Positions 23,974 through 33,029 of a stretch of 55,398 nucleotides of DNA are shown here, one piece after another. Origin of the DNA: an uncultured bacterium (GTDB lineage Bacteria; Bacillota; Clostridia; Oscillospirales; Oscillospiraceae); assembly GCA_949293165.1 (NCBI GenBank), contig CASFCW010000015.1, forward strand, positions 1-55,398, in the 5' to 3' direction. Numbering within the stretch: the stretch's first letter is position 1; the number at the start of each line of letters is the position of its first letter. The notes beneath the pieces are model-generated. The model saw only the letters and a list, made by a program, of their open reading frames with translations, was not told the DNA's origin and made no database searches. The translations under genes were made by a program, and so were the position numbers.

Positions 23974-25636
23974 TTACTGTTGTCTCAGCTTCTCTGTGGC
24001 TGCCTCGTCCACGGTGCCGTCCTCCCGGACGGCCACCCGATAGACGTCGCTGGCCCGCTGCCTGCTGACAAAGCGGTTTTTCACGTCGTAGGCCACCTTC
24101 TCCGGATCACGCTCCAGGGGGTCGCCGTACCCGCCGCCGCCGCCGGTCATCATCTCAACCACCCAGCCCTTGCCCAGGCGGTAGTTGTTGCACTTGAGCA
24201 TTTCGGTGACCACGTTGCCCTTTTCGTCATACACTGTCACCTTGGGGCCCTGGGCTGCCTGGCCGCCCAGCACGCCCCAGGCGGGCATCTTGGACCGCTC
24301 AAACCACAGGTACAGGTTGACCCCGTCCACCAGGGTGCGGTAGGTGCGGATCACGCCGCAGCCGCCCCGGTTCCGTCCGGCCCCCTCGCTGTCCTGGCGG
24401 ATTTCGTATTTCTCCATGATGCAGGGCAGGATATGCTCGCAGATCTCCGCGGGGAAGTTTTTGAAGTCGCCGTTCTGCACGTTAATCAGGCAGTCCTGGC
24501 CGTCCCCCTCGCTGTGGCCGCCCCAGCCGCCCACGGTGGGCTCGTCATGGGCGAACAGCTCGCCGGTCACCGGGTGGATGCCGGTGAGGTAGCACACCAT
24601 GGAGTCGCCGTAGTGGGCGCCGGCGGTGAGCTGGGGACAGACCTTCTCCAGCGCCTTAATCATCAGGTCGATGAGCAGGCCCAGGTGGGAGAAGTACCAG
24701 GAGAAGGCCGCCGGCTCCTCCGCGGTAAAGATGGTCTTGGGGGGTACCGTGACGGTCAGCCCCCGGAAGGAGCCGCCGGTCACCGGGATGTTGGGCAGCA
24801 CAATCTCCTTGTACGCCACGCGGACGGCGGAGATGGTCTGGGCCATGGCGGTGTTGGTGCTGCCGGCCGCCTGAGGACTGGAACCGGTCAGGTCCACATT
24901 GATGTGGTGGTTCTCGTCCACGGTCAGCTTCAGCTTTACGGTGAGGGGATCATCCGTAATGCCGTCGTTGTCCAGGATGCCCTCCTCACAGTACACTCCA
25001 GGGGGGATCTGCTTGAGAAATTCGTGCTCCAGGGTGGCTGTCTGCTCGAAAATCTCCTGGGTGGCCTGACGGATGGTATCCAGTCCAAAGCGGTCCAGCA
25101 GGGTATGCAGCCGCTTCTCTCCCGTCCGGCAGCCGGCGATCATACCGTTCAAATCGCCATGCGCATTTCTGCTGAAGCGGCTGTTCATACATATGGTGTC
25201 GATCACGTCCCGGCGGGGCTCCCCCCGGTCATAAATCTTCAGGGGGCCGAGACGGATGCCCTCCTGGAAGATGCTGGTGGAATCCATGGGGGCCAGGGGC
25301 TCCTTGGACCCCACATCCAGCCAGTGGGCCCGGTTGGCGGAGAAGCCTACCAGCTCCCCGTGGTAGAAGATGGGGGCAAACACCGTCACGTCGTTGAGGT
25401 GGGTGCCGGAGATGTAGCTGTCGTTGAGGATGAAAATGTCACCCTCCTTAAAGCACGCCGGAGCTCTGGCCCAGGACGTTGAGGTTTTCGTCGTACAGCG
25501 CCACGGCGCAGTCCTTCATCTCATAGATGATAGGGGTGTAGGAGCTGCGGAACAGGCTCACGCACATCTCCTCCGCCGCAGAAAGGAACGCGTTGCGAAT
25601 AATTTCCGTGGTGATTGGGTTCAATTTCTCAGCCAT
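23974..25636 (-). pseudogene. hyuB: Hydantoinase B/oxoprolinase HyuB, internal deletion plus frameshift
   Basis: The N-terminal part (MAEKLNPITTEIIRNAFLSA...GQSSGVL) runs from ATG 25636 to a TAA at 25448-25450. The rest continues in another frame from about 25460 (CFKEGDIFILNDSYISGTHL) to 23974. Intact HyuB proteins have about 20 further residues (the LPVHLG...AVRAA segment) between these points. So a deletion of non-multiple-of-three length has occurred between the GQSSGV and KEGD codons. The junction reads GTG CTT TAA GGA; a +1 slip on CTT would rejoin the frames but not restore the missing residues. The rest retains conserved motifs (GGWGGHSEGDGQDC, GGGGGYGDPLERDP). HyuB is the second subunit of ATP-dependent N-methylhydantoinase or 5-oxoprolinase. 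Confidence 0.82.
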
Positions 25637-25656
25637 TTTCCACACCTGCCCTTCCT

Positions 25657-27696
25657 TCAATCCTCTCTGGTAATCATCATGCTGTTGTAGGGATCAATGG
25701 TCACCCGCCAGTTGGGGGGCACCACCGTGGTGGAGGTCAGCTCCTCCACAATGGCCGGGCCCATAAAGGTCTGGCCGGGCAGCAGGTTCTCCCGCTGGTA
25801 GATGTTGGCGGTGTAGGCAACCCCCTTGAACAGCGCCCGCTGGGCCCGCTCCGGCTTGGGCGTCTCGGTGCACAGCTGCTGGGCCTTCTGCTTGGGGATT
25901 TTATCCAGCACGCCCAGGCCCACCAGGCGCAGGTTGACCGACTCCACCTCGCCCTCCGGGTTGTTGAAGCCGTAAATCTGCAGGTGCTGCTCGTGGAAGG
26001 ACTTTTTCACCTGCTCCATGGCCCCGTCGTCAATGGGCCCCGGGCCGAAGTTGACCCGGACGGTGTACTCCTGGCCGATGTAGCGCAGGTCGGCGCTGCG
26101 GATGAACTGGGCCTGCTCCTCGGTGATGTTCTGCCGGCGGAGCAGCTGCATGGCCTCCTCCATCATCTCATCGAACTTTTCCGCCACCTCCGAGGCGTCA
26201 GCCTTGCTCAGGCTGTGCTGATAGGTGCGGGACAGGTCCTGCCGGATGTCGGACTGGAGCATGCCCCAGGCGGAGAAGGTGCCGGGCATCTCGGGTACCA
26301 GCACCCGCTTGATTTCCAGCTCGTCGGCGGTGGTGCAGGCGTGCATGGGGCCGGCCCCGCCGAAGGCCACCAGGACAAATTCCCGGGGATCAATGCCCTT
26401 GCGGATGGTCAGCTGGCGGATGGCGTCGGCCATCTTGGCGTCGGCAATTTCGCAGATGCCCTGGGCCAGCTCCTCCACCGTCATGTTCAGCGGCTCAGCC
26501 ACGGTGCGCATGGCCTCGATGGCCGCTTCCTTGTCCAGCTTCATCCCGCCGCCCAGGAAGCCGTCGGGGTCCAGATGGCCAAGCACCACGTTGGCGTCGG
26601 TGATGGTGGGGTTCTTGCCGCCCCGGCCATAGCAGGCGGGTCCCGGCTCCGCTCCGGCGCTGGAGGGGCCTACCCGCAGGCCGCCGGCCTCAATCCAGGC
26701 GATGGAGCCGCCGCCGGCGCCGATGGTGTGGATATTCACCATGGGTACCAGGATGGGGAAGCCCTCCAGGTACACCTCGTTGGAGATATCCGGGTGGCCG
26801 TCCACGATCATGCTCACGTCGTAGCTGGTGCCGCCCATATCCACGCCGATGAGGTTGGGATAGCCCAGCAGGCGGGAATAGGTCTGGTTGCCCACGGCGC
26901 CGCCCACGGGGCCGGACATCAGGGTCTGGATGGGGATCTCCTTGGCCATGCCGGCGGTGATAACGCCGCCGCCGCTTTGCATAATGTGTACGTTCTTATG
27001 GAAGTTCCGGTCCCGCATCCGCCCCTCCAGCAGCTCCAGGTACTTCTGGACGATGGGGGCGATGTAGGCGTTGATGACCGTGCTGCTGGTGCGCTCGTAT
27101 TCCCGCCACTCGTGGGCGATGCGGTGGGACAGGGAGACGGGCACGCCGGGGAGGAACTCGCCCAGCAGCTTCTCCACCTCCAGCTCGTGGGCGGGATTTT
27201 CATAGGCGTTGATGAGGCAGACCGCCACGGAGGTGTAGTCGCCCTTGCGGATCTCCTCCGCCGCCGCCTTCACGCTGTCCCGGTCCACCGGCCGGTACTC
27301 CCTGCCGTCGGTGAGCAGCCGCTCATCCACCTCGAAGCAATCGCATGGATGGAGCAGGGGCTCCGGCTTGCGGTAGCGCATATCAAACATGGGGGGGCGG
27401 TTGCCTCTGGCAATCTCATACACATCCCGGAAGCCCTTGGTCATCATCAGGGCAACCCTTGCGCCCTTCCGCTCCAAAAACGCGTTCAAACCAGAGGTTG
27501 TGCCGTGGACAAAGAAATCAATGTCGCTGAAATCCTTAATTTCCGCCCCGATCCCGTTCATCACCGCGTCCGACAGATTTTTGGGCGTCGTCAGCGTCTT
27601 TCCGGCCTTATACTGTCCTGTGACCTGGTCGTAAAAAACCAAATCCGTGAACGTTCCGCCGATATCTGCCGACACCCGATACCGCTTGTCTGACAT
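25657..27696 (-). CDS. hyuA: Hydantoinase/oxoprolinase subunit A (HyuA)
   Basis: 679 residues and intact. N-terminal Hydant_A_N domain starts MSDKRYRVSADIGGTFTDLV (the DxGGTFTD phosphate loop of the actin-like ATPase fold). The central hydantoinase A domain contains VMQSGGGV-like IMQSGGGVITAG, GVDMGGTSYDVS and AGGGSIAW. It hydrolyses cyclic amides such as N-methylhydantoin or 5-oxoproline using ATP together with HyuB. AGGAGGG precedes the ATG by six bases; a consensus promoter lies 84 bases upstream. It is first in the hyuA-hyuB-DUF3830-ABC transporter series. With hyuB damaged, activity of the pair is doubtful. Confidence 0.94.
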   Translation of the reverse strand: MSDKRYRVSADIGGTFTDLVFYDQVTGQYKAGKTLTTPKNLSDAVMNGIGAEIKDFSDIDFFVHGTTSGLNAFLERKGARVALMMTKGFRDVYEIARGNRPPMFDMRYRKPEPLLHPCDCFEVDERLLTDGREYRPVDRDSVKAAAEEIRKGDYTSVAVCLINAYENPAHELEVEKLLGEFLPGVPVSLSHRIAHEWREYERTSSTVINAYIAPIVQKYLELLEGRMRDRNFHKNVHIMQSGGGVITAGMAKEIPIQTLMSGPVGGAVGNQTYSRLLGYPNLIGVDMGGTSYDVSMIVDGHPDISNEVYLEGFPILVPMVNIHTIGAGGGSIAWIEAGGLRVGPSSAGAEPGPACYGRGGKNPTITDANVVLGHLDPDGFLGGGMKLDKEAAIEAMRTVAEPLNMTVEELAQGICEIADAKMADAIRQLTIRKGIDPREFVLVAFGGAGPMHACTTADELEIKRVLVPEMPGTFSAWGMLQSDIRQDLSRTYQHSLSKADASEVAEKFDEMMEEAMQLLRRQNITEEQAQFIRSADLRYIGQEYTVRVNFGPGPIDDGAMEQVKKSFHEQHLQIYGFNNPEGEVESVNLRLVGLGVLDKIPKQKAQQLCTETPKPERAQRALFKGVAYTANIYQRENLLPGQTFMGPAIVEELTSTTVVPPNWRVTIDPYNSMMITRED

Positions 27697-27779
27697 ACCG
27701 TTCCCTCCTTTTTGATATTACATCATTTTTTCATTCGTTATCCAGAATTACTTTATTTCTTTTATTGTATGTTGAAATC

Positions 27780-27808
27780 AATATACCAGATGGTCTAACC
27801 TATGTCAA
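27780..27808 (-). promoter_or_regulatory. Promoter of the hyu operon
   Basis: Minus strand: perfect TTGACA (27803-27808), 17-base spacer, TATATT (27780-27785). The 27697-28001 gap is A+T rich. Upstream of this promoter is an inverted repeat TGCAAAAT/ATTTTGCA (27900-27907 and 27923-27930) with a 15-base loop, a possible regulator site. No gene was seen there. Confidence 0.75.
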
Positions 27809-28000
27809 TGAATTTTATATTATTTGTCGAAATTTTGCTTTATTTTATGCCTATACTTTATCATCATGCAATAACATAGGAAAAATATGGGGACTTTCTT
27901 GCAAAATAACTAAATATTTTTCATTTTGCAGGATTCAACGGCATTTCTTTCATTTCCCAAATGATCTTTGGCGCGGCGGCGGACAGGACCCCCGGCAGCA

Positions 28001-28043
28001 AAAAAAAGCGGGGGACGGCAGGAAAAGCATCCTGCCGTCCCCC
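28001..28043 (-). terminator. Terminator of the perR-hydrogenase-rubrerythrin operon
   Basis: Perfect 14-bp stem (28010-28023 and 28030-28043, GGGGGACGGCAGGA arm), six-base loop, followed on the minus strand by CGC and an eight-T tract. It lies about 40 bases behind the rubrerythrin stop. Confidence 0.9.
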
Positions 28044-28083
28044 GGCGGGGTTTTGTTTTCATTCAGGTGGGCTCCATCAGCCC

Positions 28084-29277
28084 TTATTCGTAATCCTCGC
28101 AGTGGACCTCAAAATAGCTCTGGGCGTACAGGCAGGTGGGGCAGACCTCAGGGGCCGCCTTGCCCACCACAATGTGGCCGCAGTTGCGGCACTCCCAAAC
28201 CTTCACCTGGCTCTTTTCAAAGACCTGGGCGGTCTCCACGTTGTGCAGCAGGGCCCGGTAGCGCTCCTCATGGCGCTTCTCAATGGCGGCCACCAGGCGG
28301 AACTTGGCGGCCAGCTCCGGGAAGCCCTCCTCCTCGGCGGTTTTGGCAAACCCGTCGTACATGTCCGTCCACTCATAATTCTCTCCCTCCGCGGCGTGGA
28401 GCAGGTTTTCCGCCGTATCGCCCAGTCCGCCCAGCTCCTCAAACCACAGCTTGGCGTGGGCCCGCTCGTTCTCCGCCGTTTTCAGAAACAGGGCGGCAAT
28501 CTGCTCATACCCCTCGCTCTGGGCCACCTGGGAGAAGTAGGTATACTTGTTTCTGGCCTGGGACTCCCCGGCGAAGGCGGCCTCCAGGTTTTTCTCCGTC
28601 TGGGTCCCGGCGTACTTGCTGCCGCCCTTGGCGGGGGCCTCCTCTATTTTCTCAAAGGCGGAGGCGGGCTGCTTGCAGACGGGGCAGGTAAAATCCTCCG
28701 GCAGGCTTTCGCCCTCGTAAACATAGCCGCATACCTTACACTTCCACTTGCTCATGGTTTTCTGTTCTCCTTTCCCTTCCGGTTCATTGCAGGGGATGCG
28801 TTCCAGCAGCTCCCTGGCCGCCGCCGCGGGGAAATCCGGGGCGGGGGGCTGCTCCACAAACGCCTGGAGCAGCTGATGGGCGTTGGCGCTCTGGGGCAGC
28901 ATGTAGCCGGCCTCCCGGAGCAGATCCTCGTTGACCAGACGGACGGACCGGGCCACGGCGGTCATCAGCCGGTACAGGCCGTCCTCCTCCGCCCCCTCCG
29001 CCATCTGGCGGGCCATGCTCTCCTGGGCCGCCTTTCCCCCGGCCAGCTCCCTGGCCAGGGCGGTTACGGAGCCGTCCTTCTTCTGCTGGGGCGGGTACTG
29101 GGTGGGCACCATGGAGATGGCGCCGCTGGGGCAGGCGTCTGCGCACACGCCGCAGCCCAGGCATTTACTCGTGTCAATCACGCTGTTCTCCGTATCCGTG
29201 GCCCCGGTGGGGCACACGTACAGGCACAGGCAGTCCTTGGTACACAGGCGCAGGTTTCTCACCGCCACTTGTTTCAT
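28084..29277 (-). CDS. Fused 2[4Fe-4S] ferredoxin - rubredoxin - rubrerythrin - rubredoxin protein
   Basis: 397 residues in one frame. Residues 1-60 hold two [4Fe-4S] motifs ([12 protein letters not shown] and [12 protein letters not shown]). About 65-170 is helical, of unknown fold. Residues 177-205 are an N-terminal rubredoxin (CKVC...CPVC), 222-350 the ferritin-like di-iron domain ([22 protein letters not shown] ligands), and 362-385 a C-terminal rubredoxin (CRNC...CPTC). Rubrerythrins reduce peroxide to water. A ribosome site AAAGGAG and ATG at 28755 sit inside the frame exactly where free rubrerythrin would start, so both a fused and a free product are possible. Start ATG 29277 follows GGGAGG; the gene begins one base after the hydrogenase stop. 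Confidence 0.88.
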   Translation of the reverse strand: MKQVAVRNLRLCTKDCLCLYVCPTGATDTENSVIDTSKCLGCGVCADACPSGAISMVPTQYPPQQKKDGSVTALARELAGGKAAQESMARQMAEGAEEDGLYRLMTAVARSVRLVNEDLLREAGYMLPQSANAHQLLQAFVEQPPAPDFPAAAARELLERIPCNEPEGKGEQKTMSKWKCKVCGYVYEGESLPEDFTCPVCKQPASAFEKIEEAPAKGGSKYAGTQTEKNLEAAFAGESQARNKYTYFSQVAQSEGYEQIAALFLKTAENERAHAKLWFEELGGLGDTAENLLHAAEGENYEWTDMYDGFAKTAEEEGFPELAAKFRLVAAIEKRHEERYRALLHNVETAQVFEKSQVKVWECRNCGHIVVGKAAPEVCPTCLYAQSYFEVHCEDYE

Positions 29278-29280
29278 CCC

Positions 29281-31305
29281 TTACCGCCTCCCTTCCACTT
29301 GTTCAAACTTCCACGCGGGCACCTTGCATACAGGGCAGAGCTCCGGGGCGCTGTCCCCCACGTAGACAAAGCCGCACACAGTACACACCCAAACCCGGGT
29401 GTCCTTCAGGAAGGCCTCTCCCTCCCTCTGATAGCGGGTGAGCAGCGCATCCAGCATCCGGGTCACCTTCTCCCCCCAGACGCAGATCCGCTGGGTCCCC
29501 CGGTCTCCTGCGGCGGCGGCCGCGCCGCTCAGCCCGGGATACCCCTGCTCCAGATCCTTGCGGATCAGCTCCATCAGCCGGTCCATGCCGGCTCCCTCCG
29601 CCGGGGGCGCGGCGGCGGACAGATAGTCCGCGATTTCCCGGAACAGCGCCGCCTCCCGGTCCATGTACTGCTTCTCGCAGCCCCGGGCCAGGTTGGAACA
29701 CACGGCGGACAGCTCCCCCGGGCCCAGCTCCTTCATCTCCCCGTCAAAGGGGACGGGCGCCGCCGCCGGCCTCTTCTCCGCCTGGGGCTGCTGGGGGGAG
29801 AAGGCGCTCTTGCCTGCGCCGCACAGAGGGCAAACCCAATCCTCCGGCAGCTGCTCAAAGGGCACGCCCTCCTTCTCCTCGTCGTAGACGTAGCCGCAGA
29901 CCCCACAACCCCACTTGCTCACATGGTTTCCTCCCTTCTTCTGTATGAGATCGCTCCTGTCTGTATATGTGGTGTGCAGCAGCTTCTCCGCCAGCTCGCT
30001 GAGGGGCTGGCCGTAGAATTGCTGGTACAGGCGCTTGAGATCGGGGTTTTCCTGGCTGGAGCGGAGCTCCATCGCCCCGTCCCTGCGGTACAGGGCGGCG
30101 ATGCGGCTTTTCCGCACCTGGTCCCCGTCGGCCAGCAGGTTTTTGGGCTGGCCGCCGCCGCCGATGCAGCCGCCGGGGCAGGCCATCACCTCCACAAAGT
30201 GGTAGGTCTTTCCCCTCTGCTTCATCTGGTTGATAAACTCCCGGGCGTTGGCCGTGCCGTGAATCACCGCCACGTTCACCGTCACATCCCCCAGGGCAAC
30301 CTGGGCCTCCCGCACCCCTTCGTACCCCCGCACCTGCTCCAGCTTCAGCAGCTCCTCTGGCGCCTGGCGGCCGGTGAGGTAACAGTAGGCGGTGCGCAGG
30401 GCGGCCTCCATCACGCCGCCGGTATTGCCGAAGATAACCCCCGCTCCCGAGGCCCGACCCATCAGGGTGTCGTAGGGCGAATCCTCCAGGGCGTCCCAGT
30501 CAATCCCGGCCTCCCGGGCCCAGCGAGCCAGCTCCCGGGTGGTAATCACCTGGTCGGTGTCCCGCAGGCCGGGCTGCCCGTGAAAGACGGCGGCGGCGTT
30601 CATCTCCTCCCGCCGGACTTCAAACTTTTTGGCTGTGCAGGGGGTCAGGGCCACATGGACAACCTGCCGGGGGTCCAGGCCCACGTTCCGGGCAAAATAG
30701 GTCTTGACCGTGGCCCCCTGCATCCCAATGGGGCTCTTGGCGGTGGAGAGATGGGGCAGCAGCTCCGGGGCGTAAATTTCCGCAAAGTGTACCCAGCCGG
30801 GGCAGCAGCTGGTAAACTGGGGCAGCGGCCCCTCCCCCTGGGTCAGCCGCCGGATCAGCTCGCTGGCCTCCTCCACCACGGTGAGGTCGGCGGCGAAGTT
30901 GGTGTCCAGCACGTAATCTGCCCCCAGGGCCCGGAGCAGGGCCACCATTTTCCCCTCCACGAAGGTGCCGGGCTCCAGGCCGAACGCCTCCCCCAGGGCC
31001 ACGCGGACGGAGGGGGAGGTGCTGACCACCACCACCTTGTCCGGGTCGGCCACAGCCTGCCCCACCTGGGGGCACTCGTCCCGCTCCGTGATGCTGTCCA
31101 CCGGGCAGACGTTGGCGCACTGGCCGCAGTAGATGCACACGGCCTTTCCCCCCGTCTCCTCAAAGGTATAGGTACCGTGCACCCCCATCCGGCTGGTGCA
31201 GACCTCCTTGCACATCCCGCATCGGATGCATTTCTCCTCCCATCGCTGGATGCTTGGGTTGTCCGCCTCAATGGGGACGCGGACGGATAATGGCAGATGA
31301 TTCAA
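29281..31305 (-). CDS. [FeFe]-hydrogenase fused to two rubredoxin-type modules
   Basis: 674 residues. Two [4Fe-4S] motifs ([11 protein letters not shown] 26-36; [11 protein letters not shown] 57-67) feed an H-cluster domain with L1 TSCCPGW (165-171), L2 TPCTAKKFE (221-229) and L3 EVMACPGGC (372-380). L2 has Thr where most catalytic enzymes have Met. The tail carries a classical rubredoxin (Cys 467, 470, 492, 495), a helical segment and a second, rubrerythrin-type rubredoxin (641, 644, 657, 660). A GGGAGG site and GTG at 29922 lie in frame at the first rubredoxin, allowing a separate short product. TTG 31305 is chosen because GGGAGG lies nine bases upstream; it overlaps perR by 38 bases. Role: H2 oxidation or evolution linked to rubredoxin. 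Confidence 0.86.
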   Translation of the reverse strand: MNHLPLSVRVPIEADNPSIQRWEEKCIRCGMCKEVCTSRMGVHGTYTFEETGGKAVCIYCGQCANVCPVDSITERDECPQVGQAVADPDKVVVVSTSPSVRVALGEAFGLEPGTFVEGKMVALLRALGADYVLDTNFAADLTVVEEASELIRRLTQGEGPLPQFTSCCPGWVHFAEIYAPELLPHLSTAKSPIGMQGATVKTYFARNVGLDPRQVVHVALTPCTAKKFEVRREEMNAAAVFHGQPGLRDTDQVITTRELARWAREAGIDWDALEDSPYDTLMGRASGAGVIFGNTGGVMEAALRTAYCYLTGRQAPEELLKLEQVRGYEGVREAQVALGDVTVNVAVIHGTANAREFINQMKQRGKTYHFVEVMACPGGCIGGGGQPKNLLADGDQVRKSRIAALYRRDGAMELRSSQENPDLKRLYQQFYGQPLSELAEKLLHTTYTDRSDLIQKKGGNHVSKWGCGVCGYVYDEEKEGVPFEQLPEDWVCPLCGAGKSAFSPQQPQAEKRPAAAPVPFDGEMKELGPGELSAVCSNLARGCEKQYMDREAALFREIADYLSAAAPPAEGAGMDRLMELIRKDLEQGYPGLSGAAAAAGDRGTQRICVWGEKVTRMLDALLTRYQREGEAFLKDTRVWVCTVCGFVYVGDSAPELCPVCKVPAWKFEQVEGRR

Positions 31306-31687
31306 AATCCTCACCCTCCCTTTCCTGGTATTTCTTTCTGCACTCACTGCACAAAACCATCAGCTTCAGATCATAGGACAGGATGTGCACCCCCGCCAAT
31401 TCCTCCAGCTGCGCCGTCAGATCCCCCAGATCCACGTCCACCAGCCGGCCGCATTCCTTGCAAACCAGGTGGTCGTGGCGCTGCATCCGGTCATAGCGAT
31501 CCGGCATCCCCTCCACCGAAACCTTGCGGATGCGGTCCTCCTGCCACAGGCGGTTGAGGTTATTGTACACCGTGGCAAGGGCCACCCCCGGGCAGTCCCG
31601 GCGCAGGGCGTCAAACACCTGCTCCGCAGTCATATGGCTGCGGGAGGCCTCTACAATCTCCAAAATCCTGCGCCCATACTTGGTCAT
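31268..31687 (-). CDS. perR: Fur-family peroxide regulator (PerR type)
   Basis: 139 residues. Winged helix with [15 protein letters not shown], then regulatory-site ligands in [14 protein letters not shown], where Asp rather than Glu stands at the PerR position, and VDVDL. Two CxxC pairs (CKEC, CSEC) form the structural zinc site. PerR senses H2O2 by metal-catalysed His oxidation and then releases its operators. ATG at 31687 follows AAGGTGAT by nine bases. The gene is first in the operon, behind a PerR box, so it is autoregulated and the hydrogenase/rubrerythrin genes are induced by peroxide. Confidence 0.9.
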   Translation of the reverse strand: MTKYGRRILEIVEASRSHMTAEQVFDALRRDCPGVALATVYNNLNRLWQEDRIRKVSVEGMPDRYDRMQRHDHLVCKECGRLVDVDLGDLTAQLEELAGVHILSYDLKLMVLCSECRKKYQEREGEDFESSAIIRPRPH

Positions 31688-31702
31688 ACTCGTCACATCA
31701 CC

Positions 31703-31749
31703 TTAGAATTATTCTAATTCTATTATACACATTGTACCCGGTCAGTCAA
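31703..31749 (-). promoter_or_regulatory. PerR box and promoter of the perR operon
   Basis: Minus strand: TTGACT (31744-31749), 16-base spacer, perfect TATAAT (31722-31727). The 7-1-7 palindrome TTAGAAT-T-ATTCTAA (31703-31717) lies at the start-site region and differs from the B. subtilis PerR consensus TTATAATNATTATAA at two symmetric positions. Confidence 0.85.
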
Positions 31750-31857
31750 GTAAAATTTGTCAATCAAGCGCAGAAAAATAACCCTTCTTTTGTTATTTTC
31801 CTGAAAATGGGCCGGGTTCCATCCTTTTACAGCCCTCGCCCCAGCTCCCGGCACCGC

Positions 31858-31886
31858 TTGCCGCCGGCAGGAAAAGGTGCTATCAT
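31858..31886 (+). promoter_or_regulatory. Promoter of the flippase-like gene
   Basis: TTGCCG (31858-31863), 17-base spacer, TATCAT (31881-31886), about 61 bases before the gene. Confidence 0.55.
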
Positions 31887-31947
31887 AGCTGCAAAGACGC
31901 CGTGCGCTCCCGCCGGACCGCCGCTATCCGTTGTTCGAGGTACTCCT

Positions 31948-32985
31948 ATGAAACAAAAACCCGCCCGCCGGCATCCATTCCTCCTCTCCGCCGCCCTCAG
32001 CCTATTGACCCTGTCCGTCCTCCTCTGGCTGGTCTTTCGAAACCACTACCAGGAGATTGTCCAAAATATCCTGGCGGCCAGCGGTGGTGGGGTGGCCTGC
32101 GCCCTCCTGCTGGGCATCGTCTACCAGGGGCTGGAGGGGCTGGTCTGCTTCCTGCTGGTCAGGCGGAAGCACAGGGCGTTCACCTTTGCCCAGGCCATGG
32201 ACGCCACCTGGGTGGGGGTGTTCGGCAATGTGGTCACCTTTGCGGTGGGCGCCGTTCCCATGCAAAGCGCCTATCTGTACCGCCGGGGGGTCTCCCCGGG
32301 GGAGGCGGCGGGGATCATGGGTATGGAATATGTGCTGCACAAATCCTCCATCCTGCTTTACGGCGGGGTTATGCTCCTTCTAAGCGGGCGGGCCCTGTTC
32401 CGGCAGCATCCCACCCTGCTCCCCTACGTGGCCTTCGGCTACCTGGTGTGCACCGGGATCATCCTCCTGCTGATCCTGCTGTGTACCTGGCAGCGGTTTT
32501 ACCGGCTGATCTCCCTGGGCCTCCGGCGGCTGGAACAGCGGCCCCGGTGGGCGGAGCGGGCCCGCCGGCTCCTGCGGCAGGCGGAGGCGCTGTACCAGGG
32601 CGCCGGGGACCTGCTGCACACGCCGAAGGCGATTTGGACCGGGGTGGGGGTCAACGGGCTCAAGCTGTTCACCCTCTACTCCATCCCCTATCTTTGCGCC
32701 CGGTCCATCGGGCTGGATGGCCTCTCCCTGCTCCAGGTACAGCTCCTGTCCTCGCTGACCTACGTCATCTCCGGCGCGCTGCCCAACGTCGCGGGGATGG
32801 GGTCGGTGGAGGCGGCCTTCCTGCTGCTCTTTTCCCGGTACCTGGGCCAGGCGGACGTGTCCTCCGTGCTGATCCTCTACCGCCTGGCCACCTACTTTCT
32901 CCCCTTCCTGGTCAGCGCGGTGGTGGTGGAGGTTATCGGCCTGCGCCTGGGCGCCTCTCCCCGGCGCCACCCCAAGCAGAAATAA
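31948..32985 (+). CDS. LPG-synthase-type/UPF0104 flippase-like membrane protein
   Basis: 345 residues with about eight membrane segments, of the lysylphosphatidylglycerol-synthase transmembrane (UPF0104/YbhN-like) family. Landmarks are GVFGNVVTFAVGAVPMQSAYLYRRG near residue 90 and GALPNVAGMGSVEAAFLLLF near residue 275. The family includes lipid and polyprenyl-lipid flippase domains; no cytosolic synthase domain is attached here. ATG at 31948 follows GAGG by seven bases. It is a single-gene unit, convergent with the histidine kinase. Confidence 0.8.
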   Translation: MKQKPARRHPFLLSAALSLLTLSVLLWLVFRNHYQEIVQNILAASGGGVACALLLGIVYQGLEGLVCFLLVRRKHRAFTFAQAMDATWVGVFGNVVTFAVGAVPMQSAYLYRRGVSPGEAAGIMGMEYVLHKSSILLYGGVMLLLSGRALFRQHPTLLPYVAFGYLVCTGIILLLILLCTWQRFYRLISLGLRRLEQRPRWAERARRLLRQAEALYQGAGDLLHTPKAIWTGVGVNGLKLFTLYSIPYLCARSIGLDGLSLLQVQLLSSLTYVISGALPNVAGMGSVEAAFLLLFSRYLGQADVSSVLILYRLATYFLPFLVSAVVVEVIGLRLGASPRRHPKQK

Positions 32986-32988
32986 ACT

Positions 32989-33013
32989 GTCCCCCTGCCT
33001 GCGGCAGGGGGAC
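32989..33013. terminator. Hairpin between flippase-like and kinase genes
   Basis: Perfect 11-bp stem GTCCCCCTGCC/GGCAGGGGGAC with a three-base loop and no T run, between convergent genes. Confidence 0.55.
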
Positions 33014-33029
33014 ACCCATAGTATAGGCC

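Noticed and set aside
27961-31290. Open frame of 1109 codons on the plus strand across the hydrogenase region
   Set aside because: It is antisense to perR, hydrogenase and rubrerythrin, which have clear motifs. Long antisense frames are expected in G+C-rich DNA; its product has no recognisable domain.
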